Shown: piece by piece, positions 1 to 12,200 of the stretch
Layout: each line of letters begins with the position of its first letter
How positions within the stretch are numbered: the first letter of the stretch is position 1
Assembly (NCBI GenBank): GCA_021018995.1
Contig: CM037596.1
Location: forward strand, 101,043,416-101,107,415
Direction of reading: 5' to 3'
Length of the DNA: 64,000 nt
Source of the DNA: Chloranthus sessilifolius
Lineage: Eukaryota; Streptophyta; Magnoliopsida; Chloranthales; Chloranthaceae
Notes under the pieces: generated by a model
Database searches by the model: none
What the model saw: only the letters and a program-made list of their open reading frames with translations
Told to the model about the DNA's origin: nothing
Program-made: the position numbers and the translations under genes

Positions 1-129
1 CCATTTTTGGTTTTTGTTGATAGGATTTGCTTTGTTAGTCGTAGGATTAGGATTTAGGCTGTCATCAGTTTCTGGTCAATATAAGTTTAGGGGGTCCCCG
101 GGCATATAAGGTTCATTTTTCTGAACACT

Positions 130-460
130 TGCTCGAGCAACTTTGTCGCTTGCTCCAACGAGATATGCATTCACCCCTGCATTCACCCCTGCAGCCTAAT
201 TCTCTAGTTTGGATTGCTCGAGCGACTATTGGTTCCCGCTCGAGCGACCCATGCATTCTCCCCCGAAGCCTAATTCTCTGGTTTGGATCGCTTATTGGTT
301 CCCACTAGAGCGACCCATGCAATCGCCCCTGAAACATAATTCTCTGGTATGGATCACTAGAGTGACTTGTCGAGCGGCCCTTCGTAATTGGCTCACGTCG
401 CTCGAGCGACATTGGTTCCCGCTCGAGCGACCAGGAAGTATAAATGTCGATCTGCGGCTT
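130..460 (+). repeat. GCTCGAGCGAC-rich degenerate tandem repeats and TATA-like box
   Basis: Repeated blocks of the type GCTCGAGCGAC...TTGGTTCCCGCTCGAGCGACC occur near 130, 215-250, 285-315 and 405-432, with a spacing of about 75 bp in the middle copies. A GTATAAATG box follows at 436. The same CTCGAGCGA words recur in the 3' LTR (3590-3690). The open frames here only translate the repeat. Confidence 0.6.
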
Positions 461-664
461 TTGCACTTCATTCTCTCACAAGATCCAGGATTTGATGCTT
501 CGTGCTCCTCTCTCCGCCCACTGGAGCTCGTTCTTTTTCGCATGAAATCGTGTTATTGTCAACCATTCCTTCTCACCCGCATATCAAGTAAACCCTTGGC
601 GCCAAAAAGGTACCGTGTGTTTTTTGTGAACTTTTTTATTTGAAGCACCTTCCTTCTATTCTCA

Positions 665-1903
665 ATGGCATCCAAAAGGGTGGCTTCTTTGAAACGTACC
701 CGAAATGGCCCCCCTCCATCAAAAGAACAACCAAATCAGTGGAAGAGTGGACAGACGTTTGAGACCGAGTGAACGTTCAAGCAGGACTTCTTCATTGATG
801 AGGAATCCACCCAATGGGCTATGAGCTACCTTGTTCAAATCCGTGGTAGAGTGGACAGACTTTTGAGACCGAGTGGACGTTCAAGCAGGACTTCTTCATT
901 GATGAGGAATCCACCCAACGGGCTATGAAGTATGAACTTCCTTGTTCAAGCCCGGTTAAGGAGCTTGTTAACCCCCTTTCGCTCGCATTATTACTTGGGC
1001 CTACCAGAATCTCGAGCAGCATGGGAGTACGTCACTCACAATTAGGGACGATGGTCGAGTTTTACACTTTGATCTTGAAGCTATTGCTGCAGCAATGAGG
1101 TGTCCTTATGTATTCGCACAAAATATGCGTTTGGGGGCAGCAGTATCTGAATCTACCCCATTTGCCACAATGGCCGCAGAAATGGCTCATGGGGAACAAG
1201 AATCCGGCCTATCCGTGAAACGTGCCCAATTACCATCACATATGTGGCTTTTGGACATTATCTTCAAAAAAAATCTTTACCCCATCCGGCACGATCAAGA
1301 GCGTGTGGGTGTACTTTTACAAGTTCTTTACTCGATCTTTAAGGGACGTTGGTTTAATGCCCCAACAATTCTCTTTGAGGGTCTCACGTACGCTCATGGC
1401 GTTATGCTACCACCTACCTCCAAAAAGAAGCCATTGTCTAATCTTGCGACTATTTGATGATTATGAAGATGAGTTTGATGAGTTCACCATGCGTAGTGAC
1501 GAAGAAAAAAAGACTGATAATGTCGGAACCTACGGGGAGGATGAGTGGGGTCTTAGCTACCACAAGTTGGTAAAGAGTGTCCAAGATCGAGAGTATCAGC
1601 GCATAGCTGCACGAGCGCAAGCCCTACCCGCAGCACAGCCTCAAGTTCCTCAGCCACAACCAGCTCAGTTTCCCCCTCCGGATGTCCCCCCGAGGTGATT
1701 GGGTCACTCGCGTTGAGTTCAACAGTCGAATAAACTTTCAGGACGCCTTACTCATGGATATGATGAGACATTTGTTCCGACGGACTCAGCTGCACGGATT
1801 TCGAGGGCACGTGCGGGTGGTGCTTCTTCTAGTACAGGACCCAGAGGTGGCGTTGAGGATGAGATTGATTGGACGGATGATGATGGTGCCTAGTAATTTT
1901 TAG
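665..1903 (+). pseudogene. Decayed retrotransposon ORF (putative plant transposon protein family)
   Basis: It starts MASKRVASLKRTRNG at 665 and is soon broken by a stop near 768. A block around 738-830 is duplicated in tandem at 842-935 (offset 104 bp, which shifts frame). The best-preserved part (1095-1457) includes LPSHMWLLDIIFKKNLYP and VGVLLQVLYSIFKGR, which resemble the conserved core of this family. After a frameshift near 1435 it continues with an acidic stretch (DDYEDEFDEF), then a Pro/Gln-rich tail to about 1698. No catalytic residues are recognised. The family assignment is from memory. Confidence 0.5.
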
Positions 1904-3402
1904 TGTTTATATTTATCTTTTTGTTAAGTGTGTTTTGAGATATGTATTTGTCGGCCTTAAGGCCTCTTACTATCGATGGTTTTGTCCTGCTCTCCCTACA
2001 GCGCTTTACTGTAACATCATTTTATTTCTAATTATATATATACTTGTACATTCATATTCCTGGATCCCTGTTTACATATTTCACTAACAGTTTTCATTTG
2101 TAGTATATTTGTTGGATTGCAGGTATACTTCAGTGCGGGTTTGGGGGTGTCTCTACCTTCATTTTTCATTCTCAGGTCACGCTCCCAGTAAGGACGATGT
2201 ACTATCTCTTAAGTTTGAGGGAGAATTTTAGATGCATATTTTAGTGGTTTTAGTCGAGTCTTAGTGTAATGTACTTTCATTGTCCATTTAAGTGCTAAAG
2301 TGTTTAACCAAGGTGATAAGTATTGTTATGAAGTGGTACAGTACAATCACACTTTACTTCCTTCGGTACGGGTAGTTCTCATGGCATTTAGTCCACTGAG
2401 TCTTTCGAAACATACTTTAAAACACTACACTCATTGCACTAGGTCATGTGGGTAGCACACTAAGGATATGTGACTAACATGGACTCTCCAATTATTTTGA
2501 TGAAATTGAAATTAATGAGAAGCGATATGTATTCTTTGGCCTAGGAATTAGACATTCAAAAAAAAAACGAGAGAATAATGACAGTATTTCATGGAAAGTT
2601 TAATCACTGGGTAACCTGACCTCTTGCCTCAGTAAGCAAAGAGTGTTCGCATCAAAAGGTGAGAAAAGTAAAGTGAAATCACTTGTGTAATGGTTACACC
2701 GGTTTCATAGCCTGGTTGACTCGAGCCAATAGATTCGTAGGGTTGTCTTTACACCTAACGCCCCGAGCCATCTGGTTAAGGGAGCAATTGATCTATAACT
2801 CATTACATGGGTCAACTAGAAAGCTTAAGGGAACCCGATATTGCTGAACATTTTGAAAAGAAAAAATAAATAAATAAATAAAAATGTGAGTGATCATCTA
2901 ATAAGAAGAGAGAAGAAAAAGAATGATTAAAGAATGAAATGATTGCCCTAGTAATCTCAATGAAGTCTTAATAGGAGAAAGATTGTATTGGGAGCAAGTC
3001 TATAAGTTAATATTCACATGCACCTTACTCACTGCACAAGAACTTAAACAGAATATGGTTTGAACTGGAGGTGGATCGAGTGAAAAGTAACCCAAAGGTT
3101 GTGATAGTAGGGTATGATTGTATGAACAACGTTATTCTCTACCCGAGAACCTCTGGTTGGATGAATTACTTGTGTAAAATGGGCATAAGAGTACTTGAGT
3201 CCTTATCATGAAAAAAATGTTGGATAACATTACTGGAAACCCTCAGGAGACACAACTCCACCCCTAGGGATCACTTAGGGGTTTAAAGGCTTGTTACATA
3301 TGCAACATGTAACCGTGCTCCCTACGAAGTGGCGTAATTTTTTCCATTCTTGTTTCTTTATTTGTTTTACTCTGGGACTAGCAAAATATTAGTTTGGGGG
3401 TG
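1904..3402 (+). other. Non-coding internal region of the LTR element
   Basis: There is no convincing gene. It lies between the decayed ORF and the 3' LTR, is stop-rich, and is of the kind common in large plant Ty3 derivatives. It ends in the polypurine tract at 3391-3401. Confidence 0.5.
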
Positions 3403-3744
3403 TGATCAGGGCTAATTAGTTATACAAATTAGCCCCCAAACTTGTATTGCTAGGACTTAGAGTAGGTTAGGAGTAGGATATTAATGTGTTTGTGTGCTTG
3501 TAGGGAATGAATACCAAAGGAGCAGAATGGAGGAAGATCTACAGCAAGAACTGCTTAAAAGAAGTTGTTACTAGTATGGGTTGATCGAGCGAGATTGATT
3601 CCCTGCTCGAGCGAGATGCGTTAAAAGAAAATTGGGAAATTCTAGGGAAGAAGTTGCTCGAGCGACTTTGGCTCCCGCTCTCACGGACTGAAGTAGGGTT
3701 GACGATTGTTGACTTTTTTGGGAAGAGAAACCCTAACCAAAACA

Positions 3745-3754
3745 TATATAAATA
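3745..3754 (+). promoter_or_regulatory. LTR TATA box
   Basis: TATATAAATA is placed mid-LTR, as expected for the start of retrotransposon transcription. Confidence 0.5.
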
Positions 3755-4229
3755 GAAGTTGAAAACAAGGAAATTTTGACTTTTGGAGAAAGCTAGGAAA
3801 AGAGAGAATTAAACCCAACTCTTAGAGAGGAAGGTTGGAAGAGATGGAGCATTCTACCATCGTGAAAATCTGTCATGTGTGGCTAAATCTATACTCTAGG
3901 GGAGTAACGAAATGTAGCTTAGTGTCGAGGGTTTGTAGTTTGCTTGTGTTTATGATTGTCACAGTTGCACATTTTGAATTTTAATTGCATAATTTCTTGC
4001 GAACTGTTATTCATTTTTCTTCGCTCTTGTACTTGTAGAAATAAGAGCGGAGATAGATACTTTTTGGTTAATATTAGATCTGTGATTTAGGATTAATCTA
4101 TGTGCAACGAGATGTGTATTTTTCTTAATGTTGTGTGATTGGATGAGACTAGCTGAGAGATTATGACTTATCGCTAGTTGACAAATCATGCTAGATCAGT
4201 AGCCTCGTACTATGAGCAAGGGATTAAAT

Positions 4230-4691
4230 CAGTGTTACCTGGACACGTGGCACGGGTGCCAAGTGTCAAGGTGCCAATGGCACGCCAATCTCTAAAAATT
4301 CAAATACAGCGGCACAGCCATCAGAAAAATAAAATAAATAAATAAAACATATATAGAGGAAAATTGTAGGAATATCTTAGATAACTAATTTAGATATGTA
4401 ATAAAAAGATTCATGATATATGTCGTGAACCTAATAAATATATATTATAGTATAAAATGACCCAAACCTTTGTGTCAGTAGTTACTAAACTTTACACATT
4501 TTTCTTTTGAAACAAAGTTCATTTTATCGTTGTCCAATTGATAAGCATTTTAATAGTAATATGAGGTTTTTCATATATGTCTAGAAGTTTCATGTTGTTT
4601 GAGGAGTGTCCAAGTGTTGGCACGGGTGCCAAGTACCACCAAGTGTCGGCACGGCAAAAATTCCAAAAGTAGAAGTGCCAAGGCAACACTG
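4230..4691. mobile_element. hAT-type MITE (CAGTGTT ends) inside the LTR
   Basis: Terminal inverted repeats CAGTGTTACCT and (right end, reversed) CAGTGTTGCCT. Flanking 8-bp duplications GATTAAAT at 4222-4229 and 4692-4699 are identical. Subterminal GGCACGGGTGCCAAGT repeats occur near both ends. No coding capacity. Confidence 0.9.
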
Positions 4692-5039
4692 GATTAAATC
4701 CTATCAAAATATGAGCAGAGCTTGCAGCTCTGTGAAGGATATTTCTTTCATAAATAGAGTCAAGTAAACTTAAGCTCGACTCACCAAAGCGACGTGGAGT
4801 TACAAACCCTAGATCTTTTTCCTATTTGCACCCCCATATTTCGTTAATTAGTCTACAAGTTTTCCTTTCGTCAAAAATGTATTTTTCACAACAACTTCTC
4901 TTTAGAAAGTAACAATCAATTAGGTACGATCTCATACCAATTCATGTGGAATCGACACCTGAACTCAACGCTAGATCACTTTCTAGGGCTTAGGAGATCG
5001 AAATAATATTGATCAATGATGATGACGATGAATAATCAT

Positions 5040-5500
5040 GATATGAAGGAGATTTTGGAGAGCTTCAATTCATGCGATTTGGTGGGTCTTTGATCCGGAA
5101 GGAAACAGAGGATATTCCAGAATAGTCAAAGTGACATCAAGATAGTTCAAGTTTGTTAGGGATAGTAGTGGAAAAAGGGTGGGTGCTGCGGTGGCGGATG
5201 GTCAGGATTTGATGCAGAATGTTAGGGAGGTTTGGATGTCCTGGTCTCTGAGTAGTCTACTCCTGGTTTAGGTGAATCTCTGCTGGCTTGGGTTGCGGCC
5301 TGCCTGCTGGGATTGTTTTTCTGCTGGACCGACTCAATGTTTTCTTTACTTGTTTGTCTCTGTTTCTTTCTGCTGTGGTGTTCTTGGGTCCTTATTTGTC
5401 GTCTAGCCCATCGCTGCACTGCAGCTATGCACCTTTGCTCTCTTTTTTTTCAATTCAATTGGTGCTTCTTTATCGAACAAAAATATATATATAGCAGATC
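5040..5500 (+). other. Possible LINE 3' tail, plus strand
   Basis: A GC-richer stretch ends in a T-rich tract and 'cttctttatcgaacaaaaat', the kind of 3' end plant LINEs show. No recognisable reverse-transcriptase or zf-RVT residues remain. It lies directly after the LTR. Weak call. Confidence 0.3.
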
Positions 5501-6013
5501 TATGATAACGAGAAGTTCCATGAAAAAATACTTTTCATGGTTTTTTAATTAATATACGCAATTTTGGATTTTACAAAAAAAAAGGTTAGAGCTTTTTCAG
5601 TTTCAGTCTTAATTAGATAAATTTCTTTTAGTTATTAATTACTTTCTTAAGTTACTTGTTAATCTAGAATAAATTTTAAATTAACTAATTAGTTTCATGT
5701 GTTACTTTGTTAAGTTACTTGAACCCTTGACCTCAATGCTAGACGCTTGAGGGCATCACCACTTGAGGAAAGATCCAATCCCAGTTTTCCTAAATAAGCA
5801 TTTCATTGAAAGAAAATGTGTAAAAATTTTAAAAAACACTCTCAAGGATATGAAAGCTTCTGAATACAACAAAGTGAATCCATTAAAAAGATTGTCTGGA
5901 AGAGTTTAAATTTCATCTTAACCACTGTGCAACTGCCAACTACTGAGGAGAAATCCCCACTAAGAGAATTTTACATGTAAGATAAACTTAGCATAAATCC
6001 TGCAGTTTAATAC
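5500..6013. other. SCYL2 intron 5, proximal part
   Basis: AT-rich intron sequence. At 5712-5790 (minus strand) a tRNA-like pair of boxes can be seen (CTCAAGTGGTGATG and GGGTTCAAG), perhaps an old SINE. Otherwise nothing recognised. Confidence 0.35.
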
Positions 6014-6140
6014 CTGTGAAATCCAAGGCACTCGGCCGGGAAGCCTCATCCACAGATAGCATCCGCTGCAAATCGGCCACTAATTCAGATGGGATGCTCG
6101 AAAAAGCCTCGTGAGACAAGTAACTCAAATTGTTCAAGTA
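6014..6140 (-). CDS. SCYL2: SCYL2 exon 5 (residues 298-339)
   Basis: This exon is 127 nt: 42 codons plus one base, [10 protein letters not shown] to RPSALDFT and the first base of the next codon. The acceptor is ATGCAG at 6141-42 and the donor GTATTAAA at 6013. It matches the family segment that closes the pseudokinase domain ([26 protein letters not shown]). It follows exon 4 in phase across a 17.1-kb intron. No continuation was found between 1 and 6013, so exon 6 should lie left of the window. Confidence 0.92.
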
Positions 6141-6226
6141 CTGCATAAAAGAGATTTATACATTATTGCCACACAGAAAATTTATAGGCAAATGAATCTA
6201 TATTGCACCCTAGAAAGTAGAAACTG

Positions 6227-6284
<58 letters not shown>

Positions 6285-9200
6285 AGAGAGAGGCAGAGAG
6301 AGAAAGCGACTACAATGACCACCTTTAAACAGATTGTGCTATGACCATCCAATTTTTGGCCATATGGCACACATGTTTGATCAATCAAGGTTGTCCAACT
6401 AGCAGCTCATCAATTACATGTTTCTCAACCAAAAAATACATCTATAAGACGATTCGAACTATCCGATAGGTGCACCTTAAACTGAACCATTACAAAAATT
6501 GAAATACCATCTACTTTAGAGTGCATACGTCGGACGGTTATCCATCAATGAGGGATTTTTGCCCACTTTAGTTCAATACGTGAACTACCACCTTGAAGAC
6601 TTGGATTGCACAAAAACACCTGTCACTTGGTATAATAAATGGGCAGTCATGGCATAATTTGTCAAGGAAGGGTCATTTGCCATTATTAAAAAAGGACAAA
6701 CAAACAAACGAAATGAATGGTGAAAAATATCAAACAAGCAAGCACACACACGAAGCCCGAGACGCCGGACCTTAGACCTGCCAAGAAGGCTGTTCCAGGT
6801 CAGTTTGGTGCCACGTGGTGGCATGCAAGCTCAAATCATTATTGTGAAAATAAAAGCATTCACTACCGTTAACGGCGGTCAATGGTTTAAAAATGCACGG
6901 TAAAATGTTTCAACATTTCACCATTCACTTTCACACTGTTGGATTGATGGTCAATATAATTTATTTTTTAAAAAAAATAGGGAGAGGTGAACTATAGGGG
7001 AATGGGTCCCATGGGGGTGTTAGAGATATTGAGCTATATGTGTTTAGTTTAGTATATATGTGTGTCTTTAGCTATGGTTGAACTTAGCTTCTTTTTTTTT
7101 TGAAACGGTAACAAAGTATATTGTATTAAAATAGAAATAGAATTACATACCTTGGTGGGTAGTAAGGAACTACCCAAAAGCAAAAGGCCCCCCTAAAAAA
7201 CACTCACCCTAGGAGTAGGGGCTGGTCCACAAAGCAAAACAACACCCCATCGCAACCAGGCAGGACCGGCACTTCTACGAGCAGCAGTCCTCCCATAGCA
7301 GCGTTCCAACAACAACCACCAGGTCTCTAATATCCCGAATAACCAACAAAAATCGTTTAGCCTTATGCGTGAAGACTCTATCGTTTTTTCCACCCAAATA
7401 GCCCAAAAAATGGCGTACACCGTGAGCGGCCATATCTCTTTCCTATGGTCTTCCACTTCCATTTCTTTCCACATTTCCATCATGTGGGCAGGCCAGAAAG
7501 GGAGAACCCATTTGACATTATAGATATTAAAAATCTTGTGCCAAATAGTTCGAGTGTAAGGGCAATGAAGAAGAATGTGGGACACTGATTCTCTTCCCCT
7601 CAAGCATAGCAGGCATTTATTACGAACCGGCATGTTTCTTCTTAGCAACTGATCCCACATTAGAATTATCCCCTGGGTAAGCAACCACGCGAAATTTTTT
7701 ATCTTAGGAGGCATCCGGACCCTCCAAAAACTTGACCATCTCCTGTTATCATTATGGATCCTTTCATGCATCAGCAACTGATTATAAAAAGATTTCACCG
7801 TAGAGTTCCCTTTAACAGAGTATTTCCATAGCCTCCGGTCTCTATTTGCCGAGTTGGGAGTAAATCCCCCCAATGACTCAACAAATTTTGATATTCCTCC
7901 ATTTCCCAATCCCTCAATTGCAATCTAAGTCTAACGTTCCTCACCAGATTCTTATCAAAAGATTGCACAAAATTACTAATAACCGCATCCTTTGAGTCTG
8001 AGAGCATAAATATCGTTGGGAAAACCGTTTGTAAGGGTTGTTCCCCAGCCTATCCTTCCTTCCAAAATTGAATCCTCCAGCCATCACCCCAATTGAATTT
8101 GGTGCCCTCTAACACTTCCTGTCTACACCCTTTCACTGCCTTCCACCATGCCGACACCTGGTTGGAGTTGGGGTTGAAGTTCGTATCATCTTCTCTCGTT
8201 CCGTATTTGCTGGAGACGATTTGCCACCATAATTTGTTTCTCTCCCCCTCTTCGTCCAACCTCCAAAGCCATTTCGCTAAGAGAGCTTTATTGACTAGTT
8301 TTAGCTTTCTGATTCCCAAACCCCCATTTTCCTTCTTATCGCAGCACTCCTCCCATATAACTAGATGTAGCTTTTTTCAATCACCAGATCCTTCCCATAG
8401 AAAATCCCTTACAATTTTCTCAAGCTTCTTCGTAACGCATGTAGGTTCCATGAGAAGAGACATCATGAATACTGAAATGGACGCGAAGGTGGATGTTATC
8501 AAGGTTAGCCTTCCCCCATTACTAAGCAGCTTACTCTTCCATGTAGCTAGTCTTTTTTGGAACCGCTGAACCACCGTGTCCCATATTCGAACCTTGCACC
8601 TTCCGAAACCAAGGGGAATACCTAGGTAATTAATAGGGAAGATCTCTATCTTGCACCGAACTTCCCTAGCTACCCACTCCGACTCTTCAGTAGACATATT
8701 AATTCCGACCAAACTTGACTTATGGAGGTTAATTCTCTGACCTGATATCCCTTCAAAGATTGTCAACAAGTTCAAGACCACTTTTAATTCACGATCTCCA
8801 TTGCTTCCATCACAAAAAACCATAGTGTTGTCTGCATATTGAAGATGTGAAATTGGTGGCCCAAGCTCCGCCATCTTAAACCCCTTTATCAAGTTTATCT
8901 CTTATGCCCTCTTGAAGAGACTGTGAAGCGCTTCCTCTACGCAGTTAAACAATAAGGGTGATATCGGATCGCCCTGTCGCAACCCCCTTTTACTCTGAAA
9001 GTATCCTTGGGGGATCCCATTGATGAGTATCGAGAACCAAACCAACGAATAACCATGGATCAAAATCTTGGATTTTCGATACATATCGTCCCGCCCCAAA
9101 ACCGATACATACCGGACGATACGTATCGATTCCGAACGATACTTTCCAGTTTTTTCCCAAAAAAAAAAACATAACAAAAAAAATAACAAAACCGATAATT

Positions 9201-12200
9201 TGAAATTATCGGACGATAATTTCAAATTATCACCCGATATAAACGATACGAACGATACTTTGAACGATAATTTGATTGTTTTTTAAGGGGGCAATAAAAA
9301 CCCAATGTATCGTATCGCTCAAGTTCAAAACCGATACGTATCGTCTGATACGTGTCAGTATCGGACGATATTTTGATCCATGCGCATAACAGCCTTTCAT
9401 CCATTTTCTTCACTTGACCCCAAATCCCATTCTATGTAAAACGTAATCGAGGAAATCCCATTAGACCATGTCGTAAGCTTTCTCCATATCAATCTTAAAG
9501 ATCCAACCCTTCTCTTTTCGCTTTTTAATTAAGCCTATCATTTCCACCGCCGAAACCACAATATGCAGTAGTTGTCTACCCGGGATGAATGCCCCTTGCA
9601 CATTCGAGATAAGTTGTCCGATAACCTCCTTGAGGCGATTTGCCAACACTCTAGCAATGATCTTATATGCACACCCTATGAGACTGATCGGTCTATACTC
9701 CAAGATGTTAGTTGCCCTAGCACATTTCGGGATAAGTGTTATGAATGTAGAATTCAAACTCTTGGCCACTCTACTCGTCTCCTGAAATTCGCCTATCATG
9801 GCCATAAAGTCCACGCCTAAAGTCTCCTAGCACGCCTTGAAAAATTCCATAGTGAATCCATCTAGTGTCGGGGACTTGTTTCCCAAACTATCCAAGTCTT
9901 TCCTAACCTCATCTTCCCCAAACCCCTTTTCCAGATATGTGGCTTTTTCCGGATTAATGGAGTGAAAAGGAATTCCGTCCATATGAGGTTTGTGCACTTC
10001 CTCTATAGCATAAAGGTGCTCAAAAAATTCCACTATCTTGTTCTGGACATTGGTAGGGTCTGCATGCACGACCCCATCAATTGTGATAGCGGATATACGG
10101 TTGTTTTTTTTTCTCCCATTGGCAACCAAGTGGAAGAATTGTGTGTTTCCATCTCCTTCCCGCGACTAGTGTGCTTTAGATTTTTGCCGCCACAATTGTT
10201 CCTCCTCCAGAACCAGCCGGTTATACTCCAACTTTAGAGCCACTCTGACCTCCCTCTCTTCATTCGAAAGCTTGGCTCTTTCTTCCGCTCTATCCAAAAC
10301 TGTGATCTCAGCCAAGATGTTATCTTTCTTCTGAGGCAACTTCCCAAATCTGTCCTTGCTCCAATTATTTATCTTAGGTTTTAGGTTCTTAAGTTTAGAT
10401 GTAAAAATATAGGGTGCTGACCCCGTAACACCGTCTTGGATCCACCACTCGTGAATCTTTTGTTTGAATTCTTCATTCTGCAACCAAGCATTATTGAATC
10501 TGAACGGACTCGAGCGCGATCCTTCCCTGCTTGATTCGTTACATGACAGAACAATCAATCTGTGATCAGAGATAGTTGTAGTCCACATATGGACTATCGG
10601 ATCAGTTACCACCTGTAAGAACTCCACCCCACATAGAAATCTGTCCAACCTGCACATGATAGGATCTTCCTGACCATTGGTCCACGTAAATCTTCCCCTA
10701 GACATCCCCAAATCATAAAGAGTGCCTTGCAAGATACACTCCATAAATAACTCCATTGTCGTGGTATCGATAGGTTTACAGTTTTTCTCCTCCACACTCA
10801 AGAGGGCATTGAAACCCCCCCCCCCCAATACAAACAGGAAAGTCCCATTTGCTCATAACAGCACTTAATTCAAAGAAAAACTCCTTTCTAAGCAAGTTGT
10901 CGTTGGGTCCATAAATAGTAATAGCAACCCACTGTTATTCGTTCCTGCAATCTTGGAGGAGAGCCGCCACCATATAATTTCCGATCTCTAACTCCATAAT
11001 TTTAAAACAGTTGGAGTCCCAAGCCAAAAGAATGCTTCCCCTCGTTCCTTCTGCTTCCAAAACCAGCCACTCCCAAGTATTCCCAGCCAAAACAACTCGG
11101 ATCGTCGCCGCATTCACCTCCCCCCATTTGGTTTCTTGTAACCCAATCACCTCCGGTTTCTGGCTTTTGGTGAAAGATTTAACCAGAGCCCTTTTGTCTG
11201 CATCTCCCAAACCTTCAACATTCCAGCTTAAGAACTTCATAACGAAAACAGACGCTGAGAGATCCCAAAGCCCGAAAATGTAGGCCAGCCTCTAAGAGTC
11301 CCCGCCCGGTGCCCCTCTGTCTTGTACTCCTTCTGTGTTCCTCGTTTTCCTCTGTCCCTTCCTTAATCTCGAATAATACGAACCCCATCTCGACCTAACT
11401 CGGCCCTTTCTCCCTTTCAGACGCTCTGCCTTTGATAATTGTTTCCCCCTTTCGAGGATATTCCCACATAGCTTCAGTAAACCCTTTTGGTTAGCATCAG
11501 AGGAAATCCCCAAAGCCATCCTCACTGTAATCAATCTCTCCCCTTCCCGAATCATGTCTGTAGAGAGCTTACAATGGCTGTCATCGGAGTATTCTTGAAT
11601 AGGATCGGTGTCTCTGGAACCCTCCTCAGTAGTGCTCCTTCGCAACTTCAGAAGAGCAGCTTGGCGCAATGGGGAGAAGCTTTTGCAATCGGACCTACAG
11701 TCAGTCCCAATACATCTGCACTCAACACCCGAAGAGAAGTTAGAAACACAAGAAGGTTGCCCCAGTCTTAGTGACCCGGACTCTTTAACTATATTATTAA
11801 AAGATAAAGGCACAAAATCGAGAGCTTTATGTCCGAAAGTCGGCCCATAACCGAGATTGCACCCGTCATCAAATTGTCAGGACACGTTGGGCCACAAGTG
11901 GCCGCATGGTTGCCCCGGTAAAAGAAAAGGTTCACGTCCTTCAGTCTCGTTGTTGTCCATTTGGCTGACATGTGTCTCTGAGTCAGCATCGCCTAGTTTT
12001 TTGTCCTTCGTCGACGCCTGCACATGTCTATTGGTTACCATGCCCTGGGCTTTGTCTAGTATTTTGGGAAAGTATGTCAAAAGTTGGACATACGATCAGC
12101 CCTTCCCTTTGCATCTTCGAAAAACCGAGGAATCCTGTCCCGAATCTCGAGGCACTGTCCTTTCCTGCTTCCAATAATTAATGTGTCATGTTCTGTCATT

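Larger units (their letters stand above)
1..5016 (+). mobile_element. LTR retrotransposon, 3' part (Ty3-like, non-autonomous looking)
   Basis: The order is a repeat-rich leader with a TATA-like box, a decayed ORF resembling the 'putative plant transposon protein' domain, a long non-coding stretch, a polypurine tract (3391-3401, AGTTTGGGGGT) and a 3' LTR starting TGATCAGGGC. A second purine-rich AAGTTTGAGGGAGA lies at 2211. No protease, reverse transcriptase or integrase is visible. The 5' LTR would be left of the window. The element sits in SCYL2 intron 5, antisense to the gene. Confidence 0.6.
3403..5016 (+). repeat. 3' LTR of the retrotransposon
   Basis: It begins TGATCAGGGC directly after the polypurine tract. 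It probably ends near TGATCA at 5011-5016, with the usual plant motif 'catgtggaatcgacacc' shortly before. It holds CTCGAGCGA motifs and the TATA box TATATAAATA (3745-3754). A 462-bp hAT MITE at 4230-4691 has lengthened it. The right end is inferred. Confidence 0.6.

Noticed and set aside
1-3400. Autonomous gag-pol of the LTR element
   Set aside because: No protease, reverse transcriptase, RNase H or integrase motif in any frame.
1-6013. SCYL2 exon 6
   Set aside because: I looked on the minus strand for the conserved SPFFRDDTRLRALRFLDHML-type segment and did not find it. It should lie further left.
8093-8569. 158-codon plus-strand open frame
   Set aside because: Antisense to the LINE reverse transcriptase, which explains it.
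11487-12181. Several open frames of about 65-106 codons on the plus strand
   Set aside because: They lie opposite decayed LINE ORF1 sequence and show no domain.
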